DNA of 64,000 nucleotides from Daejeonella sp. (GCF_030684675.1 NZ_JAUXXZ010000064.1:1-64000); one strand, 5' to 3'; numbered from the stretch's first letter, positions 1-9,364 are shown. The notes: a model not told the origin generated them from the letters alone. Program-made: numbers and translations.

Positions 1-129
1 TCCTATATTTTATCGGACAAACCAAATGGTACAACAGCAAATTCTTATTATGACGTTTATGAATATGTTCACTCATAAAACAAATATAAGATTAGGCCAG
101 AACCCCGAAGCAGAGCTTCGAGGAATTCT

Positions 130-158
130 TTTGATTAAATCATCCTGGTTTAATCAAA
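130..158 (-). terminator. Inverted repeat, possible terminator of the sulfatase gene
   Basis: Two perfect 10-nt arms, TTTGATTAAA and TTTAATCAAA, are separated by a 9-nt loop about 25 nt beyond the sulfatase stop codon. The arms are AT-rich and no long U-tract follows on the minus strand, so terminator function is only a suggestion. Nothing else was recognised in positions 1-181; a short frame there looks random. Confidence 0.3.
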
Positions 159-181
159 GATTCAAACGAAAGCGATTACCA

Positions 182-1621
182 TCAAAATTTCATTTCAGCA
201 ACTTCCTGCTCATCCGGAACAAGTTTTTCTGAGCTATATTTTTCTGAACGGGTATTTAATTGCTTCTTTAATTGATTTATAACCTTTGAATACCGGATGT
301 CCCCCGCCAGATTAATTGTTTCAAGAGGATCATTGCGTAGGTCATACAATTCTTCAGGTGCCTTAATTAGCCTATAGCGGAAAAACTTCCAGCGAGCGGT
401 GCGAACACCTTCGCTTGATGGAATTTCAGGTAACTTCCAAAGGTGTTCAATCAAAATAGATTTTCTGGCAGAATGGTAAGAATTCCCCTTAAAAAGAAAT
501 GGATTGAGACTCATTCCCTGATAATTTCTTGGTGCTTTCAAACCTGCAAATTCAAGAATAGACTTGGATACATCAATATTCAAAACCATCGCATCAATGG
601 ATGCCGGATTCCTTTTTCTTGGATCATAAATGATAAGAGGAATGCGAATGGAGGCATCGTACATCAGCCATTTATCGGCCAATTGGCGATCACCGGTAAA
701 ATATCCATTATCTCCCATCACAATGATAATAGTATTGTCAGCTAAACCCCTTTCTTTCAATAATTTACGAAGCATCCCTATTTCATCATCTATTTCACTA
801 ATCATCCGATAATACCCTTTAATACTATTTTGGTACTTATCCGGGGTATCAAATCGCCATTTCCATCTTGTTCTGTTAAAACCATTCTTTACCTCTAATG
901 GCAATTGATTGAAGTATTTCTCATCAGACAAAACTGGTGATGGTATCAGTGCATCCTTATAAAGATCATCCGACTTTGCCTGCCAAAAATATTGCTCTTT
1001 TGCAGAGTCATGTGCATGCGGTGCACTAAAAAACACAGATAAACAAAATGGCTTATCCTTTGGAGCATTGATGATGAAATCCTGTGCCTGAAAACCGCTG
1101 TATCTGGTCAGATGTACCGTATCCTTGTTAATAGTTTTATAAAAATATCCTCCTTTGTCTGGTTTAGTACCCCGATCGTAAAAATCACTCTGATCAAAAT
1201 ATTGCTCCGGATTATCAATATTCACTCCTAATTTCCCAAAAAAACCAATATGGTAGCCATTATCCTTCAATATTTTAGGATACATCATTTCAGCATATGG
1301 ACCTTGAAGTTTAGGTTTTTGAAAGGTGTATCCATGTGTACGTTCATACAATCCAGTAAGGATAGAGGCCCTGCTTGCTGCGCAAATAGGTGTAGTTGAA
1401 AAGGCATTCTTGAAATACGTTCCGGATTTTGCCAGTGCATCCATTTCCGGAGTCTTAATGATTGGATTTCCGGCAAAGCCTAAAGCATCCCAACGTTGAT
1501 CATCCGTTAAAATAAATATGATATTTGGCCTGTTAGTTTGAGAAAAGCCCCAAAAAGGACCAATAAGAATGAGTGTGAAAAAACAAAAATTCTTAACTAA
1601 ATGACAATCATAACGAAACAT
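182..1621 (-). CDS. Exported type I sulfatase (S1 family)
   Basis: 479 aa, usual length for bacterial S1 sulfatases. A signal peptide covers about residues 1-27 and ends at GFSQ. The metal-binding start NIIFILTDDQRWD (Asp40, Asp41) is followed by CAASR at 80-84. This fits the formylglycine consensus C/S-x-P/A-x-R with alanine at the usual proline, so Cys80 should be matured by an anaerobic or aerobic formylglycine-generating enzyme elsewhere. MGDNGY near residue 305 matches the second metal site. Predicted to hydrolyse sulfate esters in the periplasm, probably on a sulfated glycan; the substrate cannot be told. It lies 74 nt downstream of the malate-synthase-like gene on the same strand and may be transcribed separately. 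Confidence 0.93.
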   Translation of the reverse strand: MFRYDCHLVKNFCFFTLILIGPFWGFSQTNRPNIIFILTDDQRWDALGFAGNPIIKTPEMDALAKSGTYFKNAFSTTPICAASRASILTGLYERTHGYTFQKPKLQGPYAEMMYPKILKDNGYHIGFFGKLGVNIDNPEQYFDQSDFYDRGTKPDKGGYFYKTINKDTVHLTRYSGFQAQDFIINAPKDKPFCLSVFFSAPHAHDSAKEQYFWQAKSDDLYKDALIPSPVLSDEKYFNQLPLEVKNGFNRTRWKWRFDTPDKYQNSIKGYYRMISEIDDEIGMLRKLLKERGLADNTIIIVMGDNGYFTGDRQLADKWLMYDASIRIPLIIYDPRKRNPASIDAMVLNIDVSKSILEFAGLKAPRNYQGMSLNPFLFKGNSYHSARKSILIEHLWKLPEIPSSEGVRTARWKFFRYRLIKAPEELYDLRNDPLETINLAGDIRYSKVINQLKKQLNTRSEKYSSEKLVPDEQEVAEMKF

Positions 1622-1695
1622 AATTGACTAATTATTAAATTAATTTCGATTTAGTTATATTAAATTAAATTTCAAAAAATTATTCTATCCTGAAT

Positions 1696-3582
1696 TTATA
1701 ATACAAAATCAGGATTTTCAGTGATACGTTTGCCTTCGTTTTTAAAGGCTAGAATGTAATCTGATATTCTTTTCTTAGCTTCCTGCAGATTCTCATTATT
1801 CAGGTTGATATTGAGCAGGTCAATGAACCATGGAATTTTAAATTCATTGAAAACATAGATCTCAGCAATCTCTCTTGCAATCGGCAAGGTCGTTGTTTTT
1901 GAAGCATCATACACATCCTTATTATTCGCTTTCAGCAATTTCCCATACTCCTCATCCATCAGTCTTCTGAGCAGCTCTTTTGTGAATATATCACCAGTCC
2001 TGACACCCGTTGCAGAATCATCTTCAGTAAATTTAGCTCCCTTGTGCACCCATTCCCAAACAATGCTTAATCTGATCTCTCCGGTTGCCATATCCTCCAT
2101 CAGATAGAGTATATCATCATTCCCAAAATCATCTGCTGCCTTGAGAGCAGCCGCCTGCATACCCTGTGCGAAGGCATTTCCATACTGAATGGCTACACTC
2201 AGCAAATTTCTGGCTCCCCTGATTGTTATCGGTGCCGGTTGGAGTAAAATTAATCCGTCGGCATCCTGCTGAGTATAAGTCAGAGCCGGGAATTTTCGCC
2301 CAACCTGATTTGCTTCCCCAATCTTTTCCCATACAGGCCTTACAATATTCACCATTTTCCAATGAGCCACCCATTTGCCGCTTGCACCTTCACGCTGTTC
2401 CCGTTCTGCACCAGCTAAGGCTTTTTTCATACTTGCGGCAACACCTTCTGCCGATCCTACCGGGATATTGGGTTCCATTCCTCCCTGCCAAATTGCGCAG
2501 TTTCCATTGATATCCGGCGTGTTTACTGCCCGGCGAACCCGATCTTCATAATTCCGCATATAGCCGTAGGTCATGGTCACAGATTCAATATTTGGATTTA
2601 TAAAGCTTTTATCCCAGGCCATCGCATCAGAAACGCTGTTAATATAATCCCAGCGACCGGTATTATAACCTACGAAATGCTTGCCCAGAACCGCTCTGAT
2701 CTCCATCAGCTGATAGGTGGCTTCAAGCTGCTCTACCAGCAGATATACTTTAATCGTTCCGTTTTCAAGACCCAGATGGTCTTCCAGTGCACTTAGCATG
2801 CTATTCCATAAAGAAGCCTCTCCGGCAGTCTGTATTTTAGGTAAATACAACACTATAGAGGAGCCTGATTTCCGCAATTGTCTGTAATTATTCACAACAT
2901 AGAGACAAAGGTCGGCTATTGAGGCAGCCAGAGCCACACCATCCGCATCACGAATATGCCTGTCATCTAAATGAAGTCCGCGACAGCGGAATATCTTTGT
3001 CGTAAAATCAAGCTGACTTTTCCAGTCCTTTACAATTTCCTGGCCCAGAAATCCTTCCGACCATCGGTTCATCTCAGCGGCAACCTGCTCAGCCACTTTT
3101 AAGAAAACCGGATCTTTGGAAATGGCAAGCTTTAGATTTCGCTGGTTATCGAGTGACATACTGTCGATCTGTCCTAAAGCATCTTCCCCGTCAAACATCC
3201 AGCCATCAGCACCGGATAAGAGCGCATACGCTGCATTCCTGATGCTGCTTTCCAGACTTGCATTTGGCTTCGCTGCCGGACCTGTTCCCTGAATCCATTG
3301 TCGCTGAAGATCATGTGGAATCACAGATCCTTCGAACCTTCCCTCCCGGGCATCTTTTACCTTTATTGAAGAGCCTGGGATCAGACTTTCAGGATCGTAA
3401 AATTCAATTCTTTTACTGTTTGCATGACGATCATTGCGGCGTTTGATACGCTCATTCATCAAACGCTTCACTGATTTATTGAAATGAGCCATTGTGTTTA
3501 ATGCCAGCAAAACTTCATCAGTGTATATATCTCTGTACTGCTCTTTTAAATTATCACGAATGATGATTGAATCGTTTTTCAT
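1696..3582 (-). CDS. aceB: Malate synthase-like protein (AceB superfamily)
   Basis: 628 aa, roughly 100 aa longer than common malate synthase A. The TIM-barrel signatures are present: the DGEDALG segment (131-137), RGLHLDDRHI (201-210), YLPKIQ (246-251), a catalytic-type Glu in LLVEQLE (Glu284), GRWDY (309-313), the QGGMEPNIP loop (366-374), GKWVAH (402-407) and the catalytic Asp in LMED (Asp497). These residues bind glyoxylate, Mg2+ and acetyl-CoA and supply the base in the family. Expected reaction: glyoxylate plus acetyl-CoA to malate. No isocitrate lyase gene is visible. It starts 15 nt after lutC, so glyoxylate may come from the Lut complex. A relative acting on another 2-oxoacid is possible. 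Confidence 0.83.
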   Translation of the reverse strand: MKNDSIIIRDNLKEQYRDIYTDEVLLALNTMAHFNKSVKRLMNERIKRRNDRHANSKRIEFYDPESLIPGSSIKVKDAREGRFEGSVIPHDLQRQWIQGTGPAAKPNASLESSIRNAAYALLSGADGWMFDGEDALGQIDSMSLDNQRNLKLAISKDPVFLKVAEQVAAEMNRWSEGFLGQEIVKDWKSQLDFTTKIFRCRGLHLDDRHIRDADGVALAASIADLCLYVVNNYRQLRKSGSSIVLYLPKIQTAGEASLWNSMLSALEDHLGLENGTIKVYLLVEQLEATYQLMEIRAVLGKHFVGYNTGRWDYINSVSDAMAWDKSFINPNIESVTMTYGYMRNYEDRVRRAVNTPDINGNCAIWQGGMEPNIPVGSAEGVAASMKKALAGAEREQREGASGKWVAHWKMVNIVRPVWEKIGEANQVGRKFPALTYTQQDADGLILLQPAPITIRGARNLLSVAIQYGNAFAQGMQAAALKAADDFGNDDILYLMEDMATGEIRLSIVWEWVHKGAKFTEDDSATGVRTGDIFTKELLRRLMDEEYGKLLKANNKDVYDASKTTTLPIAREIAEIYVFNEFKIPWFIDLLNINLNNENLQEAKKRISDYILAFKNEGKRITENPDFVL

Positions 3583-3597
3583 TTGTATTGATGTAAA

Positions 3598-4182
3598 TTA
3601 TTTAATTAGATAAACGGTCATGCTTAAGGGACCATGAGCACCAAGCACCAAAGCCTGCTCAATATCGGCTGTTTTAGAAGGCCCACCAATGAAGCCTCCA
3701 AATCCATAATCTTCTGAAGCTATTTTTGAATAAGCGTCATGCATGGTTGAAACAATGCTTTCTTCCCGAACAATCACTGCAAGATGCTGGGTAATGTATG
3801 GTAATACGCGATGCCCCATAACATCCTCTGTTAACCATACTGCACCATTTTCTGCAACGCCCAAATGTGCTTCTATTATAGCTAATTCAACATCCTCCAG
3901 TGTGTGAGGATCAGCATCAGGGTCAGACAGCTCTGCTACATCAGTCAAGTCCGGTAGAGTAGTTAAAATTCGCTTGTTTTGATCAAAATCTTTTCTGATA
4001 AGATCCTTTACATTCTCAAGACTTCCTGCCGAAACAAGCAATCCACCAATACCTGCAAACACATCACTGTACTTTTTAACTACATCTTCCTCATGCACTT
4101 TAAAAACCGATATATCCGGAAGTGCTGAAAGTGCTGGCTGATTCTTTTTTACCGCCGCCAGTATATTTTCTCTAGTGCTCAT
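3598..4182 (-). CDS. lutC: Lactate utilisation protein C (LUD domain)
   Basis: 194 aa, one LUD domain. Recognisable family features are the GxGGLLVSAG segment near residue 45, the LGVAENGAVWLTE strand-turn region (about 112-124) and the C-terminal GPSKTADIEQALVLGAHGP motif. LutC is the small cytoplasmic partner of LutA and LutB in an iron-sulfur L-lactate dehydrogenase complex. It is 16 nt downstream of lutB and 15 nt upstream of the malate-synthase-like gene, so all four genes probably share one transcript read from lutA. Confidence 0.92.
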   Translation of the reverse strand: MSTRENILAAVKKNQPALSALPDISVFKVHEEDVVKKYSDVFAGIGGLLVSAGSLENVKDLIRKDFDQNKRILTTLPDLTDVAELSDPDADPHTLEDVELAIIEAHLGVAENGAVWLTEDVMGHRVLPYITQHLAVIVREESIVSTMHDAYSKIASEDYGFGGFIGGPSKTADIEQALVLGAHGPLSMTVYLIK

Positions 4183-4198
4183 TCAAAATTCATTTTAA

Positions 4199-5575
4199 TC
4201 ATTTCTTCGAACCATTCTTTGCATACCATTCCCCGAAGGATTGCTGCGAGCTATCTGGCATATCGCGTTGCTTATACCATGGATTAAACTTATTGTTGAT
4301 AGCAAATGGTGCATTATTCAATAACCAGCGTCCCGTTTTTCCGGCTGTCTTGTAAATTTCGGGAGAAGAAAGCGTTAATGCCATCGCCTTCATACTGAAG
4401 GTTTTACGGCTTGCAGAATATCCTTGTTTCACAATCTCCTGACGCCATTTATAGAGCTGATCATGGATCGGAATTTTAACAGGACATACATTGGAACAAG
4501 ATCCGCAAAGTGTTGAAGCAAAGGGTAGATCTGCATGCTGTTTCATATCCAGATTTGGCGCCAGAATTGCCCCAATAGGCCCGGAAATCGTATTATGATA
4601 GCTTAAACCACCGCTTTTACGGTAAACCGGACAAGTATTCATACAGCCTCCGCATTTAATACATTTCAGTGACTCCCTGAAATCAGGACGGGCCAATAAA
4701 TTGCTTCTGCCCTTATCAACCAGGATCAGGTGCATCTCCTGCCCCGGACGAGGTTTTTTATAGTGACTAGAGTAAATGGTTATGGGTTGTCCTATTGCAC
4801 TGCGGGCCAGTAATCTCAAAAATACCCCAAGATGCTTGCGCTCAGGGATAATCTTCTCAAGCCCCATAGAAGCAATCTGAACTTCAGAAAGATGAGCACC
4901 CATATCCGCATTTCCTTCATTAGTACAAACCACATACTCCCCGGTTTCAGCAACAGCAAAATTCACACCTGTGAGTGCTGCACGTCGGGTAAGGAATACA
5001 TTGCGAAGGTGCTTACGTGCCACGCGGGTCAGTAAAGTAGGATCTGAAAGGCCTTTCTCGGTACCAAGATGCTCATGAAACAGTTCTCCAATCTCTTCCT
5101 TGCGCTTGTGAATACAAGGCAATACAATATGACTAGGTGGCTCATTATCAATCTGTTGTATATATTCCCCCAAATCAGAATTGATTACCTCAATGCCCCG
5201 TTCTTCCAAAAATTCATTCAAATGACATTCTTCAGTAAGCATAGACTTACTTTTGACCATTTGTTTAATCTCTTTTGCTTTCAGGATCGAATAAACAATC
5301 TGATTATGCTCTTCCGCATCTGATGCCCAGTAAACCTTAACACCATTTTTCTTCAGATTCTCCTCAAACTGAATCAAATAATCGTGAAGATTCGAAATCA
5401 CATTAGATTTAATTGCTGAGGCCGCTTCCCGCAATTCCTCCCATTGAGGAGTTTGGTGAGCAGAGCGGTCACGCTTTTGTCTGATCCACCAGAGTGCACC
5501 ATCATGCCAGTCGACACGTTCTTCATCTTTATTAAATTCTTCTGCTAATGCTGCGTGATCTAAAGTACTTTTCAT
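4199..5575 (-). CDS. lutB: Lactate utilisation iron-sulfur protein B
   Basis: 458 aa, normal for LutB. An N-terminal LUD domain (about 60-290, including TGVNFAVAETG) precedes a ferredoxin-like region with CIKCGGCMNTCPVYR (Cys305, 308, 311, 315) and CGSCSNVCP (Cys357, 360, 364), the ligands of two 4Fe-4S clusters. The protein passes electrons from 2-hydroxyacid oxidation towards the quinone pool together with LutA and LutC. Its start codon overlaps the lutA stop by four bases, which implies translational coupling. Confidence 0.95.
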   Translation of the reverse strand: MKSTLDHAALAEEFNKDEERVDWHDGALWWIRQKRDRSAHQTPQWEELREAASAIKSNVISNLHDYLIQFEENLKKNGVKVYWASDAEEHNQIVYSILKAKEIKQMVKSKSMLTEECHLNEFLEERGIEVINSDLGEYIQQIDNEPPSHIVLPCIHKRKEEIGELFHEHLGTEKGLSDPTLLTRVARKHLRNVFLTRRAALTGVNFAVAETGEYVVCTNEGNADMGAHLSEVQIASMGLEKIIPERKHLGVFLRLLARSAIGQPITIYSSHYKKPRPGQEMHLILVDKGRSNLLARPDFRESLKCIKCGGCMNTCPVYRKSGGLSYHNTISGPIGAILAPNLDMKQHADLPFASTLCGSCSNVCPVKIPIHDQLYKWRQEIVKQGYSASRKTFSMKAMALTLSSPEIYKTAGKTGRWLLNNAPFAINNKFNPWYKQRDMPDSSQQSFGEWYAKNGSKK

Positions 5576-6318
5576 GCCTTTATGGATGAACTATTTAATA
5601 TTTCTGCTATATGTATGATCTTAACTTTGCTTTTGTTTCGCTGAAGAATTCCTTCCATGTGCATCAGACAGGAGAGATCGGGCGAAGTAATGTACTCGGC
5701 TCCATGCTTGGTATGATCTGTAATACGGTCTTTACCCATTTTTACAGATACGGCTTCCTCTGCAATACAGAAAAGCCCTCCAAAGCCACAACACTCATCT
5801 ACCCGGTCGAGTTCTGTTAACTCCAACCCGGATACCATGTTCAGCAAATGACGTGGCTTTGAAAAGTCTGGTGCGATCAGCTCAGACATCTGCGCCAGAT
5901 GAAGTCCTCTTAATCCATGGCAACTTTGATGAATCCCAACTTTATGTGGAAAATGGGCATCCAGTTTCTCAATCTTTAAAACATCAGTCAGAAATTCTAC
6001 CAGTTCGTAGATCTTTCCCCGAATCTCTGTTGCCGCAGCTTCATCAGCATGTGAATGCAAATGATCTTTGACATGGAGCACACAACTCGCAGATGGTGCT
6101 ACGATATAGTCAAATTTCGAAAAATTTTCTACGAAAAGATCATTACAGGATTGAGTAAGGTGTTCGTAACCCGAATTTGCCATTGGCTGCCCGCAGCAGG
6201 TTTGTTTAGCAGGATAAGTAACATCAGCACCAAACTTCTGAAGTAACTCGAGTGTAGCTATGGCAGCATTTGGATATAACTGGTTGACATAACAGGGTAT
6301 AAAAAGACCAATATTCAT
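5572..6318 (-). CDS. lutA: Lactate utilisation protein A, CCG-domain Fe-S protein
   Basis: 248 aa, typical of LutA/GlcF-like heterodisulfide-reductase subunits. Two cysteine-rich CCG motifs are seen: TCCGQPMANSG (Cys41-42) and ECCGFGGLF (Cys176-177), with accessory cysteines at about 56, 79 and 133. It is the first gene of the operon lutA-lutB-lutC-malate synthase-like and is divergent from the esterase gene at 6538. Family role: part of the cytoplasmic complex oxidising L-lactate to pyruvate. Related complexes oxidise glycolate, and the malate-synthase partner here makes that an open alternative. Confidence 0.94.
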   Translation of the reverse strand: MNIGLFIPCYVNQLYPNAAIATLELLQKFGADVTYPAKQTCCGQPMANSGYEHLTQSCNDLFVENFSKFDYIVAPSASCVLHVKDHLHSHADEAAATEIRGKIYELVEFLTDVLKIEKLDAHFPHKVGIHQSCHGLRGLHLAQMSELIAPDFSKPRHLLNMVSGLELTELDRVDECCGFGGLFCIAEEAVSVKMGKDRITDHTKHGAEYITSPDLSCLMHMEGILQRNKSKVKIIHIAEILNSSSIKA

Positions 6319-6537
6319 CTGTATATTATGTTTTTGAATTTATTTATCGGATGGGGGGCCTTTTAGATTAAATTTCGATTCCAGGAATTAATCAGACACA
6401 CAATCATTCGCAGAACAAAATACACATTTTTTGGAAAGTTAAAACAGATAAAAGTCGATTTCTATCAGTTAAACGAAGAAAATTTCATAAATTTTCCTGA
6501 TACTTGATTATCAAAGCCCCTAATGATTTTTAGCACC

Positions 6538-7455
6538 ATGAAAATTAAATTTATTTGCCTTTTTATCTGCCTATACTGTAGCCAATTTAGTTTTGGTCAA
6601 TCGCGATCAGGACAGGGTCTGCATACCGATTCCATGAGTTATGACGGCCTGCAGCGTAAATACATGTATTATATTCCATCAGGGATTGAAAACTTAGAGA
6701 AAGTACCGGTGGTATTTTTTCTTCATGGGATGGGGGCAAGTGCCCAGATTGGTGTAAATGTTCTGGGGCCACAATACCATGCACGCGCAGAGCGGGATAA
6801 GGCAATAGTTGTTTATCCGGATGCAACCTCAAAACACTGGAATGATAAATTGGGCGGCAGCTATCCTCTAACCGACAATATCAATGATGTGGGCTATTTA
6901 AGCTCTTTAATAGACCTCTTCATCAGGGATTTTAAAGGAGACCCAAAACGGGTTTATTTCTCAGGCAGTTCGAATGGTGGAATGATGACCTACCGATTAA
7001 GCTGTGATCTTCCTGAGAAGATCAGGGCAATTGCTCCTTTTGTTTCGACAATAAGTCCGGGCGTAGCCCGGGAGTTTGCAAATGCAAAACCAATACCTAT
7101 CATAATTACAAGTGGAACTGCAGATTCTGTAATTAAATGGAACGGTGGTACAATTAAAGTAACACGTACTCCTGTAATTTTATCCGGAGATGAAAACGTA
7201 GCCTATTGGGTAGCCAGAAACGGAGCAAAGAAAAAAGCGAAAATCACATATCTGCCAGATGTTGAACCCGGCGATAACTCTACCGTTGAAATCCAGCATT
7301 ATAAAGGCAAAAATGATGTGATCCTTTATAAAATCATTGGTGGCGCACATACCCATCCAACCCTCCGGGCTCCGGGAAAGGCATTGGTTAAGGGACTGAA
7401 CATGGATTATAATTCTTTTGAAAGAGTATGGGATTTTATGATGTCCTATAAATAG
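6538..7455 (+). CDS. Exported PHB-depolymerase/feruloyl-esterase-like hydrolase
   Basis: About 305 aa from the ATG at 6538, which gives a clean signal peptide (MKIKFICLF... to SFGQ); an upstream in-frame ATG at 6523 would blunt it. Alpha/beta hydrolase of the LpqC/PHB depolymerase group: oxyanion-region FFLHGMG, nucleophile GSSNGG (Ser near residue 148), acid in GTADSVIKW and the final catalytic His in GGAHTHP. This group hydrolyses esters such as polyhydroxyalkanoate oligomers, feruloyl or acetyl esters on polysaccharides. It stands alone, divergent from lutA, so the context does not identify the substrate. Confidence 0.85.
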   Translation: MKIKFICLFICLYCSQFSFGQSRSGQGLHTDSMSYDGLQRKYMYYIPSGIENLEKVPVVFFLHGMGASAQIGVNVLGPQYHARAERDKAIVVYPDATSKHWNDKLGGSYPLTDNINDVGYLSSLIDLFIRDFKGDPKRVYFSGSSNGGMMTYRLSCDLPEKIRAIAPFVSTISPGVAREFANAKPIPIIITSGTADSVIKWNGGTIKVTRTPVILSGDENVAYWVARNGAKKKAKITYLPDVEPGDNSTVEIQHYKGKNDVILYKIIGGAHTHPTLRAPGKALVKGLNMDYNSFERVWDFMMSYK

Positions 7456-7458
7456 TAT

Positions 7459-7493
7459 CAAGGATCAAAGAGCCAAGAACCAGGAACCAAGAC
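7459..7493. repeat. Heptad array 1 (5 units, CCAAGAA type)
   Basis: Five consecutive degenerate 7-bp units begin just after the esterase stop codon, consensus about CCAAGAA. The array is one of seven arrays of period 7 in this window. Its 3' part also forms an inverted repeat, GAACCAGGA (7477-7485) with TCCTGGTTC (7498-7506), which could weakly terminate transcription. Confidence 0.75.
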
Positions 7494-7599
7494 AAAATCC
7501 TGGTTCATTTGAAATTTGTACTCAAGGATTTTTAACTATTAGTAATACATTTCTAAACAACGGTAAATTACTAACCAACTAACAACTAACAACCCGAAA

Positions 7600-8556
7600 A
7601 TGCGCGATATCAGTCATAAACAGATCACACTCCGTACGGCCAGGGCGGTGGGTATCATATTTTGTTCAGAAAAAAGCATAGATCTGATCAACTCAAATAA
7701 GCTTCCCAAAGGCAATCTGTTTGATGTGGCTCGTGCAGCCGGCTTTTTGGGTGCAAAACTGACTCCACAGCTCCTACCCCATTGTCATCCGGTTACCATC
7801 GATGGCATGGATTTCACTTTTGAATTCCTTGGCAGAAAGCTGCATTCTGACTTGTTCAATGATGACATCCTTAACCGCACAGGAATAGTCATTCAGGGTG
7901 AGGCTAAATCCATAGGCCGTACCGGGATTGAAATGGAAACACTTACCGCTGTTTCAGTTGCGGCACTGGAAATTTACGATATGCTGAAACCTGTTGATAC
8001 TAGCCTGGAGATCGGGCATATCAGGCTTCTGGAAAAGAAAGGTGGAAAAAGTGACCGTAGCCGGTACACTGAAAGCTCAGCTGTATGCGCCGTTTTGGTT
8101 TGTTCTGATTCAACGGCGAGTGGTGATCGTGAAGATAAGAGCGGAAAACTTATTTGCAATATGCTCGAGAATTCAAATGCCAAAGTATGGCATTACAAAG
8201 TACTCCCTGACGATAAAGATGCTATACAAAAACAGATTTTGGATTGGGTGAAAGAAGATATACAGTTCATATTTACTACAGGAGGCACCGGACTTGGCCC
8301 AAGGGATAACACGGTCAGTGCCGTAAAAGAGATTCTTGAAAGAGATGCAGACGGTATTACTGAAGCAATACGCAGCTTCGGACAAATGCGTACCCCACTT
8401 GCGATGATGAGCCGCTCGGTCGCCGGATCCATCGGTAAAACATTAATCGTCACCCTTCCCGGAAGCACCAATGGAGCACGGGAATCCCTGGAAGCTATCC
8501 TCCCCGGCGTATTTCATGCCCGGAATATGCTTGAAGGGGAAGGACATGGGTGTTAG
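7600..8556 (+). CDS. moaCB: Bifunctional molybdenum cofactor protein MoaC-MoaB
   Basis: 318 aa fusion. Residues 1-150 are MoaC (cyclic pyranopterin monophosphate synthase): GNLFDVARAAGF, the PHCHPV metal/substrate site, and GIEMETLTAVSVAALEIYDM followed by LK, keeping the family Glu, Asp and Lys. Residues 155-318 are MoaB/MogA-like (molybdopterin adenylylation): FTTGGTGLGPRDNT and TLPGSTNGA. The two steps act in Moco synthesis in the cytoplasm. Such fusions are known in Bacteroidota. The only Moco enzyme visible in the window is the IorAB-type hydroxylase about 3 kb downstream on the other strand, which would depend on this pathway. Confidence 0.93.
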   Translation: MRDISHKQITLRTARAVGIIFCSEKSIDLINSNKLPKGNLFDVARAAGFLGAKLTPQLLPHCHPVTIDGMDFTFEFLGRKLHSDLFNDDILNRTGIVIQGEAKSIGRTGIEMETLTAVSVAALEIYDMLKPVDTSLEIGHIRLLEKKGGKSDRSRYTESSAVCAVLVCSDSTASGDREDKSGKLICNMLENSNAKVWHYKVLPDDKDAIQKQILDWVKEDIQFIFTTGGTGLGPRDNTVSAVKEILERDADGITEAIRSFGQMRTPLAMMSRSVAGSIGKTLIVTLPGSTNGARESLEAILPGVFHARNMLEGEGHGC

Positions 8557-8564
8557 TTGCCTGT

Positions 8565-8614
8565 TATCTGTTGTCAGTTATCAGTTTGTCAGTTATCTGT
8601 TACCAGTTACCAGT
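8565..8614. repeat. Heptad array 2 (7 units, TACCAGT type)
   Basis: Seven near-identical units follow the moaCB stop codon by 8 nt. Consensus is TAYCAGT, with one unit expanded to 8 bp. No open frame or stable hairpin explains it. Confidence 0.85.
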
Positions 8615-8672
8615 TTAGGGGTAGCTGCAGTAATAATATTACCTTGAAACTTTATCATTCAATTTACATCCT

Positions 8673-8742
8673 GCTTTAAGCTTTCGCCTTTTAGCTTTTA
8701 GCCTATTGCTTTATGCTTTCGCCTTTTAGCTGCTAGCTTTAT
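8673..8742. repeat. Heptad array 3 (10 units, GCTTTTA type)
   Basis: Ten units in perfect 7-bp register, consensus GCTTTTA with GCTTTCG and CCTTTTA variants. Together with array 2 it occupies most of the 368-nt gap between moaCB and the gene at 8925. A third, weaker region of ATTTACC-like units lies at about 8760-8805. Confidence 0.85.
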
Positions 8743-8924
8743 CGGTAAAAATCCCACCCCAACCTTTCACCTACCATTTACCGCCGTTTACCGAGAACTT
8801 ACCAGCATCCGCCTAATTGCTATAGACCGGCTTTGAAATCCATTATACATTTGATCAAGAAAACAAACAAAAAAAATATTAACACACACCTAAACAAAAA
8901 AATTAAAACTAAAAAACAATTATT

Positions 8925-9350
8925 ATGAAAGCTTTAAAAACTATCGCCGCAGCATTATTAGTAGTATTATCAACAAGTGCATTTGCATCAGATGATACCA
9001 AAAGTGAAAAATTAAACATCAACTATGCTCTTAAGGCTTACATTGATGCAGTAGCACACGGAAAAATCAATGGACTAAATGAAGTGATGGACAAAGACGT
9101 AAAATTCACTTCGACTCGTGGACAGCAGATCATTAATCATGACAGAAATCAGATGCTTAATTCATTGAAAAATCTTCAGAATGTTGAGCAAAACTGCACC
9201 ACTGAGTTCAGTATTGTTGAATCAACTCCTACTCAAAGTGTTGTTAAAGTAACCATGAAATATGACGGATTTTCTAAAATAAATTACCTGAACATGTCAA
9301 ATACAGGTAAGGGATGGAAAATTGTTAGTGTTGCAACTTCGTACATTTAA
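8925..9350 (+). CDS. Exported NTF2-like protein (putative lumazine-binding family)
   Basis: 141 aa. A signal peptide (MKALKTIAAALLVVLSTSAFA) is followed by an NTF2-like fold of the putative lumazine-binding type: helices around INYALKAYIDAVAHG and a C-terminal sheet ending in GKGWKIVSVATSYI. It resembles small periplasmic proteins that are abundant in Sphingobacteriaceae and have no proven role. A strong bidirectional terminator follows directly. Lumazine binding itself is a family name, not shown here. Confidence 0.75.
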   Translation: MKALKTIAAALLVVLSTSAFASDDTKSEKLNINYALKAYIDAVAHGKINGLNEVMDKDVKFTSTRGQQIINHDRNQMLNSLKNLQNVEQNCTTEFSIVESTPTQSVVKVTMKYDGFSKINYLNMSNTGKGWKIVSVATSYI

Positions 9351-9364
9351 TCAGTATTCCCCAC

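Noticed and set aside
26-232. A 68-codon frame at the left edge
   Set aside because: It overlaps the 3' end of the sulfatase gene on the other strand, includes the inverted repeat at 130-158, and its residue composition fits no family.
6319-6537. A regulatory RNA between lutA and the esterase gene
   Set aside because: The gap is AT-rich, with no stable stem and no clear -7 or -33 box on either strand.
8673-8742. The heptad array as a CRISPR array
   Set aside because: Units are 7 bp without spacers and there are no cas genes.
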